DNA from: WTAW01 sp964406575
Lineage (GTDB): Bacteria; Acidobacteriota; Aminicenantia; Aminicenantales; Aminicenantaceae
DNA length: 43,943 nucleotides
Direction: 5' to 3'
Assembly (NCBI GenBank): GCA_964406575.1
Contig: CAYOSH010000033.1
Coordinates: 1 to 43,943, forward strand
Positions 35,231 to 43,456 of this stretch are shown one piece after another. Position numbers and translations under genes: made by a program. Every line of letters starts with the position of its first letter. Position 1 is the first letter of the stretch. A model generated the notes under the pieces. The model saw only the letters and a list, made by a program, of their open reading frames with translations. It ran no database searches and was not told the origin of the DNA.

Positions 35231-35758
35231 ATGAGCTTAACAAAAAAAACACTATGTGCGTGCAGCCTTATTTTTGTGATCCCTTTTCTAATTTTCCACT
35301 GCAAGAAGTCATCGACCGCTCCTGAAGTGGAACCTCCTGAACAGCCATCTATGACAATTGTGTGCAATCCCAGTTCGGGAGGAATGGATACAAATATCAC
35401 TGTCAGCATATCCATCAACAGTGCCCCTCTGGAAATAAAAGTGTTTGGACTGGAAATGACATTTGATGATGACATTTTCCAGTTTCGCCGCGTCGAGAAG
35501 GGGGATCTTACCGAAAGCTGGGCAGCCGTCGATGGAAATGAGATCAGTAAGGGAACCTTAAGGATCGGTGGATTCATGGGTTCTGGAAATCCCATCTCAC
35601 AAGGCAACACGGGTATTATTGCTGAAATAAAGTTTAAAGTCGCTGGAAGTGGCTTCAGCGATGGGCAACAGAGCCAGATCTGCATCAAAAACTATACAGA
35701 TGATATCTCCAGTCTGACACCAGTGCCTTCGTGCACGGATTTCACCCTCAGAAAGTAG
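35231..35758 (+). CDS. Lipoprotein with cohesin-like domain
   Basis: A 175-aa protein. A hydrophobic signal ends at the cysteine in IFHCKKSS, a relaxed lipobox followed by a Pro/Glu linker. Residues about 40-160 are a beta-sandwich resembling cohesin-type domains, with FGLEMTFDDDIFQF, then GTLRIGGFMGSG and a closing GIIAEIKFKVAG. Such domains mediate protein-protein contacts on the surface. The start is uncertain: ATG 35231 suits the signal peptide, an upstream ATG at 35192 exists, and GGAGGAG at 35203-35209 is not well spaced for either. Confidence 0.7.
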   Translation: MSLTKKTLCACSLIFVIPFLIFHCKKSSTAPEVEPPEQPSMTIVCNPSSGGMDTNITVSISINSAPLEIKVFGLEMTFDDDIFQFRRVEKGDLTESWAAVDGNEISKGTLRIGGFMGSGNPISQGNTGIIAEIKFKVAGSGFSDGQQSQICIKNYTDDISSLTPVPSCTDFTLRK

Positions 35759-35839
35759 GAGCTAAGCCCGGAGTTAAAAATACGGTTCAACCGACTTTCT
35801 CGTGTGAGAGTTGGCTAAATTGGCTTAAAGGAGCTTACA

Positions 35840-36109
35840 ATGAAATTAGGAGTTCTTCGTCTTGGCTTTACAGTGTGCGTGGTCTGGGGCGGCGTCGTAT
35901 TTGTTGTCGCTCTAGCCAATATGGCTCTGTCCGGATATGGGGCAGCGTTCTTAAAGGTCATTGATTCCATCTATCCTGGATACCACATGGGACAATGGGG
36001 ATTTTTTGGAGTGATTGTGGCTACTCTGTATGCAGCCCTAGACGGATTTATCGCCGGAATCATTTTTGCCTGGCTGTATAACTTATTCGGCAAGACTAAA
36101 AAAGCATAA
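35840..36109 (+). CDS. Small two-to-three-span membrane protein, 89 aa
   Basis: Hydrophobic segments at about residues 5-30 and 50-80 with a basic tail (FGKTKKA) suggest both ends near the cytoplasm. A clear AAAGGAG precedes the ATG. Proteins of this shape are common and often unnamed in environmental genomes. It follows the cohesin-like lipoprotein by 81 bases and could share its transcript. No function assigned. Confidence 0.7.
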   Translation: MKLGVLRLGFTVCVVWGGVVFVVALANMALSGYGAAFLKVIDSIYPGYHMGQWGFFGVIVATLYAALDGFIAGIIFAWLYNLFGKTKKA

Positions 36110-36193
36110 GGATCTTAACCACTTCACTCAAGACTCGATAAAGCTCAACCTAAGGTGGACTCCATATGATCAAATGAGGGGGAGAAGGGAACC

Positions 36194-37294
36194 TCACTGA
36201 TAGCCAGCTTTTGACAGATCGTTGACCGAACGGAAGGGATTCGGGGGATTTAAGTACTGGCCTAAAAATTTGTATATCTTGAGCCTGATCTCCCTGGCTT
36301 GTTTTGTGTCCAACCGGTCAAAACTATGACCGCCCGGAACATCCTTGAAGATCTCATACTCGAATTTTTTTCCTGCGGCTTTGAGAGACTTGATGAGATG
36401 TTCGACTTCCAAGACATTCACATCGGCATCGTTGGTGTTTGTATGGATGAGGAGCGGGGTTTGAAGTTTCTCCGCATGCCAGGCCGGTGACCTGCGCCTG
36501 TACTCCTCCACATCCTCATAGGCTGTTTTGCCTATATGATAATCCGCTGAGTAGAGGTCCCGATAAGCTTGCGTTTTGTAGCCCATACGGGCGATCAAGT
36601 CACTGACAGGAACTCCAGCAAAAGCGACTTTGTAGCTTTCCGGATGGTAAAAAATATTGAAAAGAGCATGAAGTCCCCCATGACTCCACCCGATAATCCC
36701 AACCCGGTCCTTATCCAGATAGTCATAATTCTCAAGCATGAACAAACAGCTGGCGTAGGTATCCTCAACTTCGAGTCCGCCGTAATCGATGTCCCGGTAC
36801 ATCGATTCACCATAACCTGTGCTTCCCCGATATTCGGGAGCGACAATGACATAAGCTTGAGCCACAAGTTCGCGCACGATATGGGTGTGGTATGTGCTGA
36901 AATCGCTGTGCACGCCGCCGTGCGGAAGGACTATAAGCGGGTATTTTTTGCTGTGGTCGATGTCCTTGGGGATGAAGACATAGGTGTAAAACTTAAGGGG
37001 ATTTCCCGCTCCTTGTGCAGTAGGGTTGGCTTCCTTCCATCTGGGGGGCCCTACAATGCGGACTTTATCCACAAAAGCCACGTCCCCCACTCTCTGGAAC
37101 CAGAGCACATCGTCAATGGTTTTCTGGAGTTGATCGAGCTGATGCTTGAGTGAATCGAACTGCTGGCGTAAGTCTTTGAGCTCGGCACTCTGATCCTCAG
37201 AATTAATAACGGCACTCCCTTGAGAGAAGAAGATTAAGAGCATGACCAGCCCAGACAACACATTTTTGACTAATTTCTTACCATTTAGAGACAT
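36194..37294 (-). CDS. Exported S9-type alpha/beta hydrolase peptidase
   Basis: A 366-aa protein. A signal/anchor at about residues 10-28 is followed by a coiled coil at about 35-65 (LKDLRQQFDSLKHQLDQL) and an S9-like catalytic domain at about 95-355. The triad is S204 in GWSHGG, D289 in TNTND and H323 in GGHSF. There is no beta-propeller, unlike the 875-aa enzyme at 4158; the coiled coil may instead mediate oligomerisation. AGGAGG 8 bases ahead of ATG 37294 sets the start. It probably hydrolyses small peptides or esters in the periplasm. Confidence 0.88.
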   Translation of the reverse strand: MSLNGKKLVKNVLSGLVMLLIFFSQGSAVINSEDQSAELKDLRQQFDSLKHQLDQLQKTIDDVLWFQRVGDVAFVDKVRIVGPPRWKEANPTAQGAGNPLKFYTYVFIPKDIDHSKKYPLIVLPHGGVHSDFSTYHTHIVRELVAQAYVIVAPEYRGSTGYGESMYRDIDYGGLEVEDTYASCLFMLENYDYLDKDRVGIIGWSHGGLHALFNIFYHPESYKVAFAGVPVSDLIARMGYKTQAYRDLYSADYHIGKTAYEDVEEYRRRSPAWHAEKLQTPLLIHTNTNDADVNVLEVEHLIKSLKAAGKKFEYEIFKDVPGGHSFDRLDTKQAREIRLKIYKFLGQYLNPPNPFRSVNDLSKAGYQ

Positions 37295-37391
37295 ACTAAT
37301 ATCCTCCTTCACTTTTCAAAGATTTCCCGGCTATTTGCAAAACCTAATAATAACACTCAGTTAATGGGAATTCAATCGGTTGGAGATTGAA

Positions 37392-37561
37392 GTGAGCATC
37401 CTTATTTCCGTGATAAGGGCATTAGAGACAAAATAGAGCGAGTCACTGTCCTTATGAGTCGGATGATGGTGGGTGGGGGGGGTCTTCGACGAATATGGGC
37501 TGTGACGAACTCCTGCTATTATCATTTGACTTGAGAGCATCACGGAAATAAGGATGCTTAC
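37392..37561. mobile_element. MITE-like element with 23-bp terminal inverted repeats
   Basis: Left arm 37392-37414 (GTGAGCATCC...) and right arm 37539-37561 (...GGATGCTTAC) are complementary over 23 bases with one mismatch. The 170-bp element has no transposase frame and a G-rich middle. GAGATTG occurs at 37383-37389, two bases before the left arm, and at 37562-37568 directly after the right arm, like a target-site duplication. A solo terminal repeat lies at 34568-34587. Confidence 0.65.
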
Positions 37562-37690
37562 GAGATTGGACATGCATCATCAATACTTTGAGCTTGCCGC
37601 ATTCTAAGAAATGGACACGAGGTTTCATCCTGAGGAAAATAACCCTTTTAGCGGAGAAAAAAGAAGACAAACCTGACCCTTAGCTGAAAA

Positions 37691-37720
37691 AAAAATCACC
37701 CCAAAAGGCGATTGTTTTTT
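37691..37720 (+). terminator. Intrinsic-terminator-like hairpin
   Basis: AATCACC (37694-37700) pairs with GGCGATT (37707-37713), with one A-C mismatch, and is followed by GTTTTTT; an A-run precedes it, so it may work on both strands. The same motif occurs at 28051-28087. Confidence 0.55.
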
Positions 37721-37816
37721 GGAGCTTTGGTCAACTACAATAAGACAGAAATCTGGTCTCAAAAACGAAAAATACGCTGAAAAGACAAAAAATATATATC
37801 AAATAAGGAGAAGACC

Positions 37817-38128
37817 ATGGCGCTAAACAAAGAGCAAGAGGAAATATACAAAAAGGCGATGGATGAGGCAAAAAAAGAGCTGGACAGCGTTGATTCCAAG
37901 ATGCAGGAGGAGATTCAAAACGCAAGACAAAAGTTAGCTGACCTCCAGGAATCGAAAAAGCATTTTAGACAGATCTACGAAGGAACAGCTCTGCTGCTCG
38001 GGATAGAAGTTGAACCAGAAGAGGAAAATTCCCTATCACAAGCAAGCAAGAAGGCAAAACAGGGCAATGATAAAGAAGGAGAAGAAGATTCTGAGAACGC
38101 AGAAGCCGCCCAAACTCAATCCGCATAA
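37817..38128 (+). CDS. Charged coiled-coil protein, 103 aa
   Basis: Highly charged. Residues 4 to about 55 form a heptad-rich coiled coil (EQEEIYKKAMDEAKKELDS) and the C-terminal third is acidic and low in complexity (KEGEEDSENAEAAQ). It has no signal peptide and would be cytoplasmic. AAGGAG precedes the ATG. Function not recognised; composition resembles small scaffold or chaperone-like proteins, but this is only composition. Confidence 0.72.
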   Translation: MALNKEQEEIYKKAMDEAKKELDSVDSKMQEEIQNARQKLADLQESKKHFRQIYEGTALLLGIEVEPEEENSLSQASKKAKQGNDKEGEEDSENAEAAQTQSA

Positions 38129-38379
38129 AAGCCTCATCATAACCCCGTATTCCGTTTTTTCAGCACCCCCGAATTAACTCTCATCGAGCCAATTTAAAAA
38201 TTCCGTCTATCTTTTCTCATCTCCCCCTCTTCTGATCATTTGTTGATACGTAAACCTTTTTAAAATTCATGATATTTTAATACTCATGAACAAATAATCA
38301 TATTGCTTTAGTTTTCAAGAATTGCTACATTTATTTACCGAATTCATATATAAAAGTCCGGATGGTCAGAGGAGAAGTC

Positions 38380-39189
38380 ATGAAAAAAGTAGCACTCTGG
38401 ATATTGGCATTCACCATCACACTCGTTGCCGCTGTGTATCAGAGGATGACTGGTCCCACCCACCCTCTCCGTGGAAAATCCGCTGTGGACAGTACCGAGA
38501 TCTCTTACAAACTCCCGCGCAGCCATGAGATCGGGCCAGATTGTGAAATCAGCATTCAGGTCCTCAACACAGATATCCAGGGATACATTCTCTATAAACG
38601 ATACCCCACTGATGATTCCTGGAAGAAAATCCCGATGTCAAGACAGGACGATCTCCTCTCCGGAAACCTTCCTCAACAGCCCTCATCCGGAAAAATCGCC
38701 TATCGGGTGTTCCTTTCCCGTCAACAGGAAGAAATCTCCATAACAGGAGAAGATCCCATCATCATTCGATTCAAAAATCGCGTCCCCGCCGGCGTTCTTT
38801 TCCCCCACATATTCGTCATGTTTTTAGCCATGCTCTTCTCGACAAGAGCCGGCCTTGAAGTTCTAAACAAGAAAAGCAATCCCAGAAAACTCGTGCTCTG
38901 GACCGTCGGCCTTTTGTTTGTGGGCGGGATGATTTTGGGACCTTTGGTTCAGAAATTTGCCTTCGGAGAATGGTGGACCGGAGTTCCCTTCGGATACGAC
39001 CTCACGGATAACAAGACACTCATCACCTTTTTGGGTTGGATAGCGGCCTTGATCGCAGGGCGGAAGGGCAAACCCGCACGAGGATGGGTTCTGGGAGCTT
39101 CAATCCTGTTGCTCATCGTTTATCTCATCCCCCACAGCGTACTCGGCTCCCAACTCGATTACTCCAAACTGAATTCTCCGACTCAGTAA
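38380..39189 (+). CDS. Membrane protein with large periplasmic domain, 269 aa
   Basis: One N-terminal helix (about 3-20), then a beta-rich external domain (about 35-135, with YILYKRYPTDDSW), then about four helices (137-260) including a conserved-looking PHIFVMFLAMLFSTRAGLE stretch. AGAGGAG ahead of ATG 38380 fixes the start. The family is not recognised. It lies 122 bases upstream of the two cytochrome-like genes on the same strand, so a shared redox role is possible, but a promoter lies between them. Confidence 0.75.
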   Translation: MKKVALWILAFTITLVAAVYQRMTGPTHPLRGKSAVDSTEISYKLPRSHEIGPDCEISIQVLNTDIQGYILYKRYPTDDSWKKIPMSRQDDLLSGNLPQQPSSGKIAYRVFLSRQQEEISITGEDPIIIRFKNRVPAGVLFPHIFVMFLAMLFSTRAGLEVLNKKSNPRKLVLWTVGLLFVGGMILGPLVQKFAFGEWWTGVPFGYDLTDNKTLITFLGWIAALIAGRKGKPARGWVLGASILLLIVYLIPHSVLGSQLDYSKLNSPTQ

Positions 39190-39225
39190 AGATCGATCAA
39201 TCAGATAAAATTTTAAAAAATAATA

Positions 39226-39253
39226 TTGACAATTCCTAGTATTTCTATAATAT
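39226..39253 (+). promoter_or_regulatory. Promoter of the cytochrome-like pair
   Basis: TTGACA (39226-39231) is followed by TATAAT (39246-39251, spacer 14) or TAATAT (39248-39253, spacer 16). The second spacing is acceptable for sigma-70. It lies just upstream of the lipoprotein gene. Confidence 0.5.
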
Positions 39254-39311
39254 ATATGTATATCGATTAGATTTTCTAACGATTCCAATGATTATAAGTG
39301 AAATCAAACAG

Positions 39312-39758
39312 ATGAAAAAAAATATTGGGAGAGTGGGGATCTTTTTCCTTTTTGTGAATAGTATGGTGTTCCTCTATCAATGCGGCTCATCCAATAGTCC
39401 CAGCTCACCCAGCACTCCTGACAATGGAACAGTTATCGCAGATCCTTCTTTCTCCCAAGACATCCAGTCTATTTTCAATTCGAGTTGTGCAGTCAGCGGG
39501 TGTCACAACGGCACAGCCCAGGCAGGGCTCAACCTCTCTCAGGGTGTGGCCTATGTCAATATTGTCAATGTGAACTCCTCCCAAGTTCCCGGTAAAAAAC
39601 GCGTGCTTCCCGGTGATGCCCAGAGCAGCTATCTTGTCGAAAAAATAGAGGGTCGGCAGAGTGCAGGTTTAAGGATGCCTCTCAACCGGGGTGCCTTAAA
39701 CAACACACAGATCCAAAACATCAGAAATTGGATTGACCGCGGCGCCAAAGACAATTGA
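39312..39758 (+). CDS. Lipoprotein with divergent cytochrome c-like domain (CX4CH)
   Basis: A 148-aa protein. A signal peptide ends at C24 in FLYQCGSS and a Ser/Pro linker follows. Residues about 45-148 form a compact domain with C59-AVSG-C64-H65 and a downstream M122 in GLRMPL, then a final helix NIRNWIDRG. CX4CH instead of CXXCH, with a later MP motif, suggests a c-type heme domain with an expanded binding motif and Met as second ligand. The paired gene shows the same pattern. An ATG at 39288 is an alternative start. Predicted location is the envelope, lipid-anchored. Confidence 0.75.
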   Translation: MKKNIGRVGIFFLFVNSMVFLYQCGSSNSPSSPSTPDNGTVIADPSFSQDIQSIFNSSCAVSGCHNGTAQAGLNLSQGVAYVNIVNVNSSQVPGKKRVLPGDAQSSYLVEKIEGRQSAGLRMPLNRGALNNTQIQNIRNWIDRGAKDN

Positions 39759-39785
39759 TCGTCCTATAAATTTACAAGGGAATTG

Positions 39786-40991
39786 ATGATGATAGAAATC
39801 CTAAAAAAAACGACTCATTTGATATTTATCTTTACCATTTTTGCCTTCTCTTTAGGTTTAAATAAACCCATTCAATCCATGGATGTGCCTGGACAAGTCG
39901 CCGAAATCTTTACACAAAACTGTATTTCTGCAGGCTGCCACAGTGGACAATTCCCTCCCATGGAGTTAAGTCTGGAGGAGGATAAATTCCCGCAATCGCT
40001 CATAAATGTTCCCAGCCGACAGAAAACTGACCTCAGACTCATCGACACAGACACTCCAGAAAAAAGCTACATTCTCCTGAAGCTTAGAGGAGACGACTCC
40101 ATTGCGGGAAAACCTATGCCGTATGGAAGAGAACCCTTAAACGACGGAGATATTGCTGCGATCGAAGAATGGATTTTAGGATTTCAAGGACAAGAAATAC
40201 CAGGTCAATCCAAAGATTCGCAATCATCAGCGCAGAAAGGGAAACGTTTCTCAAAACCGCCCTTCTGGGGAACCCGGCTGATGAACCTTCCCACGGATAT
40301 GTCCATTGGGAATAAAGACTTTCTGTTTCGAATTTCCCACAGATTTTTCCCGGCAACCAATGAAGGCTACGATTCCTTTTATGGTCTTGATGGACCGGCC
40401 TCCATATATTTCAGTCTGGGGTATGGCATCAGCGATACATTCAGCCTGAGCCTTGGCCGGAGCAATGTCCTCAAGGAAATCGAGCTCTCTATGAAGTGGG
40501 TATTCCTCGAGCAGAAAAAATGGGATTCTTTACCCCTGTCCGCATTCCTTTATCTCGGGGGAGGTTTGACGACTTTAAACCAAGACGACAGAAACACATT
40601 TAGCTCGGAGAACACGAGAGTTTTCGCCCAATTGGGTCTGACCTACCAGACCAGCAATTCTTTCTCGGTTCTGGTAGTCCCTTCGTATGCTTCGAATACC
40701 AACTATGAGAAACCCAAAACAGAAAACACTTTTGCTGTGGGGCTGGGCGGACGGCTCGTTGTCGTGAACAACTTCTCCCTGGTGGCGGAATGGGTACCGG
40801 TTTTATCCGGATACAAAGCGAATTCTTCAGGATGGGGATTGGGTCTGGAATGGAAGATAGGGGGGCATGTCTTTCAGATATTTGCCCTCAATTCGTTTGG
40901 ATTATCGACGGCACAGTATCTTCCTGGTGGAGATCTCCGTTTGGGCGACGGCGATTTCCGGTTGGGTTTCAGTATCTTCCGCTGGTTTTAA
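39786..40991 (+). CDS. Cytochrome c-like domain fused to outer-membrane beta-barrel (DUF5777-like)
   Basis: A 401-aa protein. Signal peptide at about 1-25; a heme-like domain at about 35-135 with C46-ISAG-C51-H52 and M111 in GKPMPYG; a linker; then about residues 155-401 as alternating aromatic/hydrophobic strands ending in a C-terminal phenylalanine (IFRWF), the usual beta-barrel finish. The DUF5777-type stretch FYGLDGPASIYFSLGYGISD is recognisable. The gene follows the lipoprotein by about 27 bases. A covalent heme domain on a barrel suggests electron transfer across or at the outer membrane. The start is one of two adjacent ATG codons (39786, 39789). Confidence 0.8.
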   Translation: MMIEILKKTTHLIFIFTIFAFSLGLNKPIQSMDVPGQVAEIFTQNCISAGCHSGQFPPMELSLEEDKFPQSLINVPSRQKTDLRLIDTDTPEKSYILLKLRGDDSIAGKPMPYGREPLNDGDIAAIEEWILGFQGQEIPGQSKDSQSSAQKGKRFSKPPFWGTRLMNLPTDMSIGNKDFLFRISHRFFPATNEGYDSFYGLDGPASIYFSLGYGISDTFSLSLGRSNVLKEIELSMKWVFLEQKKWDSLPLSAFLYLGGGLTTLNQDDRNTFSSENTRVFAQLGLTYQTSNSFSVLVVPSYASNTNYEKPKTENTFAVGLGGRLVVVNNFSLVAEWVPVLSGYKANSSGWGLGLEWKIGGHVFQIFALNSFGLSTAQYLPGGDLRLGDGDFRLGFSIFRWF

Positions 40992-41110
40992 TACACGAGA
41001 AATCGATCCGCAAGTCCAAAATAGCATCCCATAGGGATTAATATTCTCATTAATACAACCTATCCCGGCAATCGCAGCAATAACATTTCGATGCGAGCAT
41101 GTTGACCCGT

Positions 41111-42436
41111 CTATTTGAGACGGAAAGAAACCGTGATCGTGAATATCACTGGAGTCGGCTTGCCATTCAAAACAAGGGGCTCATATTTCCACTGTTTCAC
41201 TGCATCTATGGCCGGTTCATTCAGGACCGAACTTTCACTTTTCAGGATCTTCACTCGGGCGACATTCCCCTCCACATCCGTTATAATCTCGAGAATGACA
41301 ACCCCCTGTATTCCTGCAGTCCGAGCCTCTTCCGGATAGACAGGGTCCACTTTTTTTATGAGTTTCGGGGGTTCGATCTGATCTTTTGCACGCACAGCCC
41401 CCTTTTCCAGTTCTTCTGCGTCTTTTCCTTCGCTGTCATCCATCAGCTTAAAACGAACCGTGACCGTGAAGACTGCGGGCTTAGGCACACCCTTGATAAT
41501 AAGTGGTTCATATATCCATTTTGACACCGCATCCATGGCTGCTTGGTTCAAAAGAGGCGTGATGCTCCTGTAGATCATTACCCGCTCTACGTTCCCTTGT
41601 GTGTCTGTCCGTACACCCAGAATCACCACTCCCTCGACTTTTTCCTGTCTTGCTTTTTCTGGATATACGGGATCAACCCTCTTAAACAGCTTCGGGACCT
41701 TGATGTCGCCCACGACCTTGACAGCTCCTTTCTCGAATTCTCTGATCTTTTCCTCGGACTGTTTGATCTCGGCTGGCGGCGGCGGCGGAGGCGGCGGCGG
41801 CGGCGGCGGAGAGACAGATGTGTCTTCAGTGCCCGGCGGCGGAGGTGGTGGTGGCGGCGGTGGGACAAGCGTGCCTTGTACGGCTGTTATATGGAATGAA
41901 AGAAAGTAGGGATTTCCCTCCTTGTCCTCGAAACCGAAAACAGCGCTATTTTTTTCTGGGAGGATGATCTCCGTGTCCATCAAACTGATCTTCTCATCAT
42001 CCTTTTGCTCCAATATCTCGATCTCGAATTGAAAGCTGCGCTCTTCATCTGCACCTTTAGAAACAGAAATGTGTTCTTTGTAAACAGGAGCAAGAACCAT
42101 AATAAACTGTTGGCCATTGAGGCGAAACATATGGGCCAATCTGCCTTTCTTGGATTGCCAGCTCATGTCGTATTCCGTGATCAAGCGGACATCTTTCAGA
42201 TTGAAGATCTTCTTGATCTGGGCCTGCTCTTCTGCCAGCAAAAATCGGGATGGGATTTTCGCTGTCACAGTGGGTTGTAGGTAAGATGAGGTCACAAACT
42301 CGGGGGGTTCTGCCTTACCCTCCTTAAGCCCTTCGAAAAACCGCATCTTCAAATCCATCGAGCTCTGTGCGTGTAACACAGTCAAAAAACCGCCTAACAA
42401 TAAAATCCAAGCACAAATCAGGCTTTTTGTTCTCAT
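41111..42436 (-). CDS. Exported proline-rich protein with two TonB C-terminal domains
   Basis: A 441-aa protein. Signal peptide 1-23 (cut after HA), an N-terminal domain at about 28-188 of unknown type, a run of 10 prolines (192-201), a short spacer, a run of 12 prolines (210-221), then two TonB_C domains at about 247-330 and 357-441. Each has the DPVYPEKAR/DPVYPEEAR, EGVVIL/QGVVIL and WxYEPL hallmarks. Ordinary TonB has an uncleaved N-terminal anchor contacting ExbB and a single C-terminal domain; this layout differs. It is the last gene of the sigma/anti-sigma operon, starting 2 bases after the anti-sigma stop. Confidence 0.9.
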   Translation of the reverse strand: MRTKSLICAWILLLGGFLTVLHAQSSMDLKMRFFEGLKEGKAEPPEFVTSSYLQPTVTAKIPSRFLLAEEQAQIKKIFNLKDVRLITEYDMSWQSKKGRLAHMFRLNGQQFIMVLAPVYKEHISVSKGADEERSFQFEIEILEQKDDEKISLMDTEIILPEKNSAVFGFEDKEGNPYFLSFHITAVQGTLVPPPPPPPPPPGTEDTSVSPPPPPPPPPPPPAEIKQSEEKIREFEKGAVKVVGDIKVPKLFKRVDPVYPEKARQEKVEGVVILGVRTDTQGNVERVMIYRSITPLLNQAAMDAVSKWIYEPLIIKGVPKPAVFTVTVRFKLMDDSEGKDAEELEKGAVRAKDQIEPPKLIKKVDPVYPEEARTAGIQGVVILEIITDVEGNVARVKILKSESSVLNEPAIDAVKQWKYEPLVLNGKPTPVIFTITVSFRLK

Positions 42437-42438
42437 GA

Positions 42439-42912
42439 TCACTCTCCTCGAATATTTTTTTGGGCCCAAACAATGATCATATTTGAATCTTGCGGTTGAT
42501 AAACATAGGCTTGGGCCGGCTTATTTTCGATCCGGATATAATTTATGCGAAAGTGCCCGATAAGCCTCTCTTCGAGTTGGGCTTTGTGGAACGGAGGGGT
42601 TTTGATCACCAAAATTGCTGCAGCCGCCAGCACAACCAGGCCAGCCATTGCGTACGCCCATCTCCAGCGAGAGCTATAAAGGTGCGGCTCCTCCCTTTCT
42701 CCTTTTTTCAATTTGGCTTGAAAACCATCCCACGAGGTAGCAATTTCCTGGCACTGACTTTCTGGAATTATTATTCCCCGGACATCTTCTACAGTGGCTA
42801 AGCCATTCTGGCATTCCGGACATCTCTCCATATGGTGGCGGATAAGAAAATCCTGCCATTTTTTCAATGGAATCATCGCAAAGGCATAACTTAAAATCTT
42901 ACAGCGAGGCAT
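42439..42912 (-). CDS. Zinc-finger anti-sigma factor
   Basis: A 157-aa single-pass protein. The cytoplasmic part carries H27-x3-C31-x2-C34, the zinc-associated anti-sigma motif that sequesters ECF sigma factors. A membrane helix at about 86-103 is followed by a 50-residue periplasmic tail. The gene overlaps the sigma gene by 14 bases, with GGAGG inside the latter, and the TonB-domain gene follows at once. Release of the sigma factor by an envelope signal is the expected regulation. Confidence 0.88.
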   Translation of the reverse strand: MPRCKILSYAFAMIPLKKWQDFLIRHHMERCPECQNGLATVEDVRGIIIPESQCQEIATSWDGFQAKLKKGEREEPHLYSSRWRWAYAMAGLVVLAAAAILVIKTPPFHKAQLEERLIGHFRINYIRIENKPAQAYVYQPQDSNMIIVWAQKNIRGE

Positions 42913-43438
42913 TTTTGTCCTCCAAAAACATCTTAATTTTTCTTCGTGCCTTAAAAAGATGAACCCGGGCTGTGCTCGGGGAACACTTCAACACACTGGC
43001 GATCTCATTGCTGGTGTAGCCCTCACCCGCCCAGAGACAGACCGATATTCTCTCTCTTGGATTCAATTTCTGGAGCAACTTCGGAGAAACAACTGGCGAA
43101 CGATCGGGATTCAACTGCGGTCGGTTCATCCTCTCTAAAAATTCAGATTTTTGTGTTTTAAAGAACTTAATGAAGCGAGCTCTTTTTCTGAGCTGATCCA
43201 AACACTTGTTGGAAAGGATGGTGAAGAGCCAGTCTTTGAAATTTTTTGTGAAATCGAATTTTTCAAGATTGAGATAGACCTGGACGAAAGCCTCCTGGAA
43301 GGCGTCTTCGGCATCTTCACGATTTCCGAGAATATTCCATGCCAGCGCTAAGCTCTTTCCTCTGTATTTATCCATCAGTTTTCTGAAATCCTCCACTTCT
43401 CCTTGAAGGCAACTTTTTAAAAGCAGATTGTCATCCAT
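42899..43438 (-). CDS. ECF-type RNA polymerase sigma factor
   Basis: A 179-aa sigma factor with region 2 (YRGKSLALAWNILGNREDAEDAFQ boundaries about 25-90) and region 4 (about 120-170) with the helix-turn-helix GYTSNEIASVLKCSPSTARVH. There is no region 3, so it is an ECF-type factor. ATG 43438 is preferred to a GTG six codons earlier; neither has a strong ribosome site. Upstream, AAAC (43485-43482) and CGTATT (43464-43459) lie 17 bases apart on the minus strand and could be a self-recognised ECF promoter; that is a guess from pattern only. Confidence 0.92.
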   Translation of the reverse strand: MDDNLLLKSCLQGEVEDFRKLMDKYRGKSLALAWNILGNREDAEDAFQEAFVQVYLNLEKFDFTKNFKDWLFTILSNKCLDQLRKRARFIKFFKTQKSEFLERMNRPQLNPDRSPVVSPKLLQKLNPRERISVCLWAGEGYTSNEIASVLKCSPSTARVHLFKARRKIKMFLEDKNASL

Positions 43439-43456
43439 ATTTCTGACTTTACACAC

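Noticed and set aside
36569..37153. 194-codon plus-strand frame
   Set aside because: Antisense to the S9-type hydrolase with its intact catalytic triad.
41601..41909. Poly-glycine frame opposite the TonB-domain gene
   Set aside because: It is the complement of the proline-codon tract; the minus-strand protein has a signal peptide and two recognisable domains.
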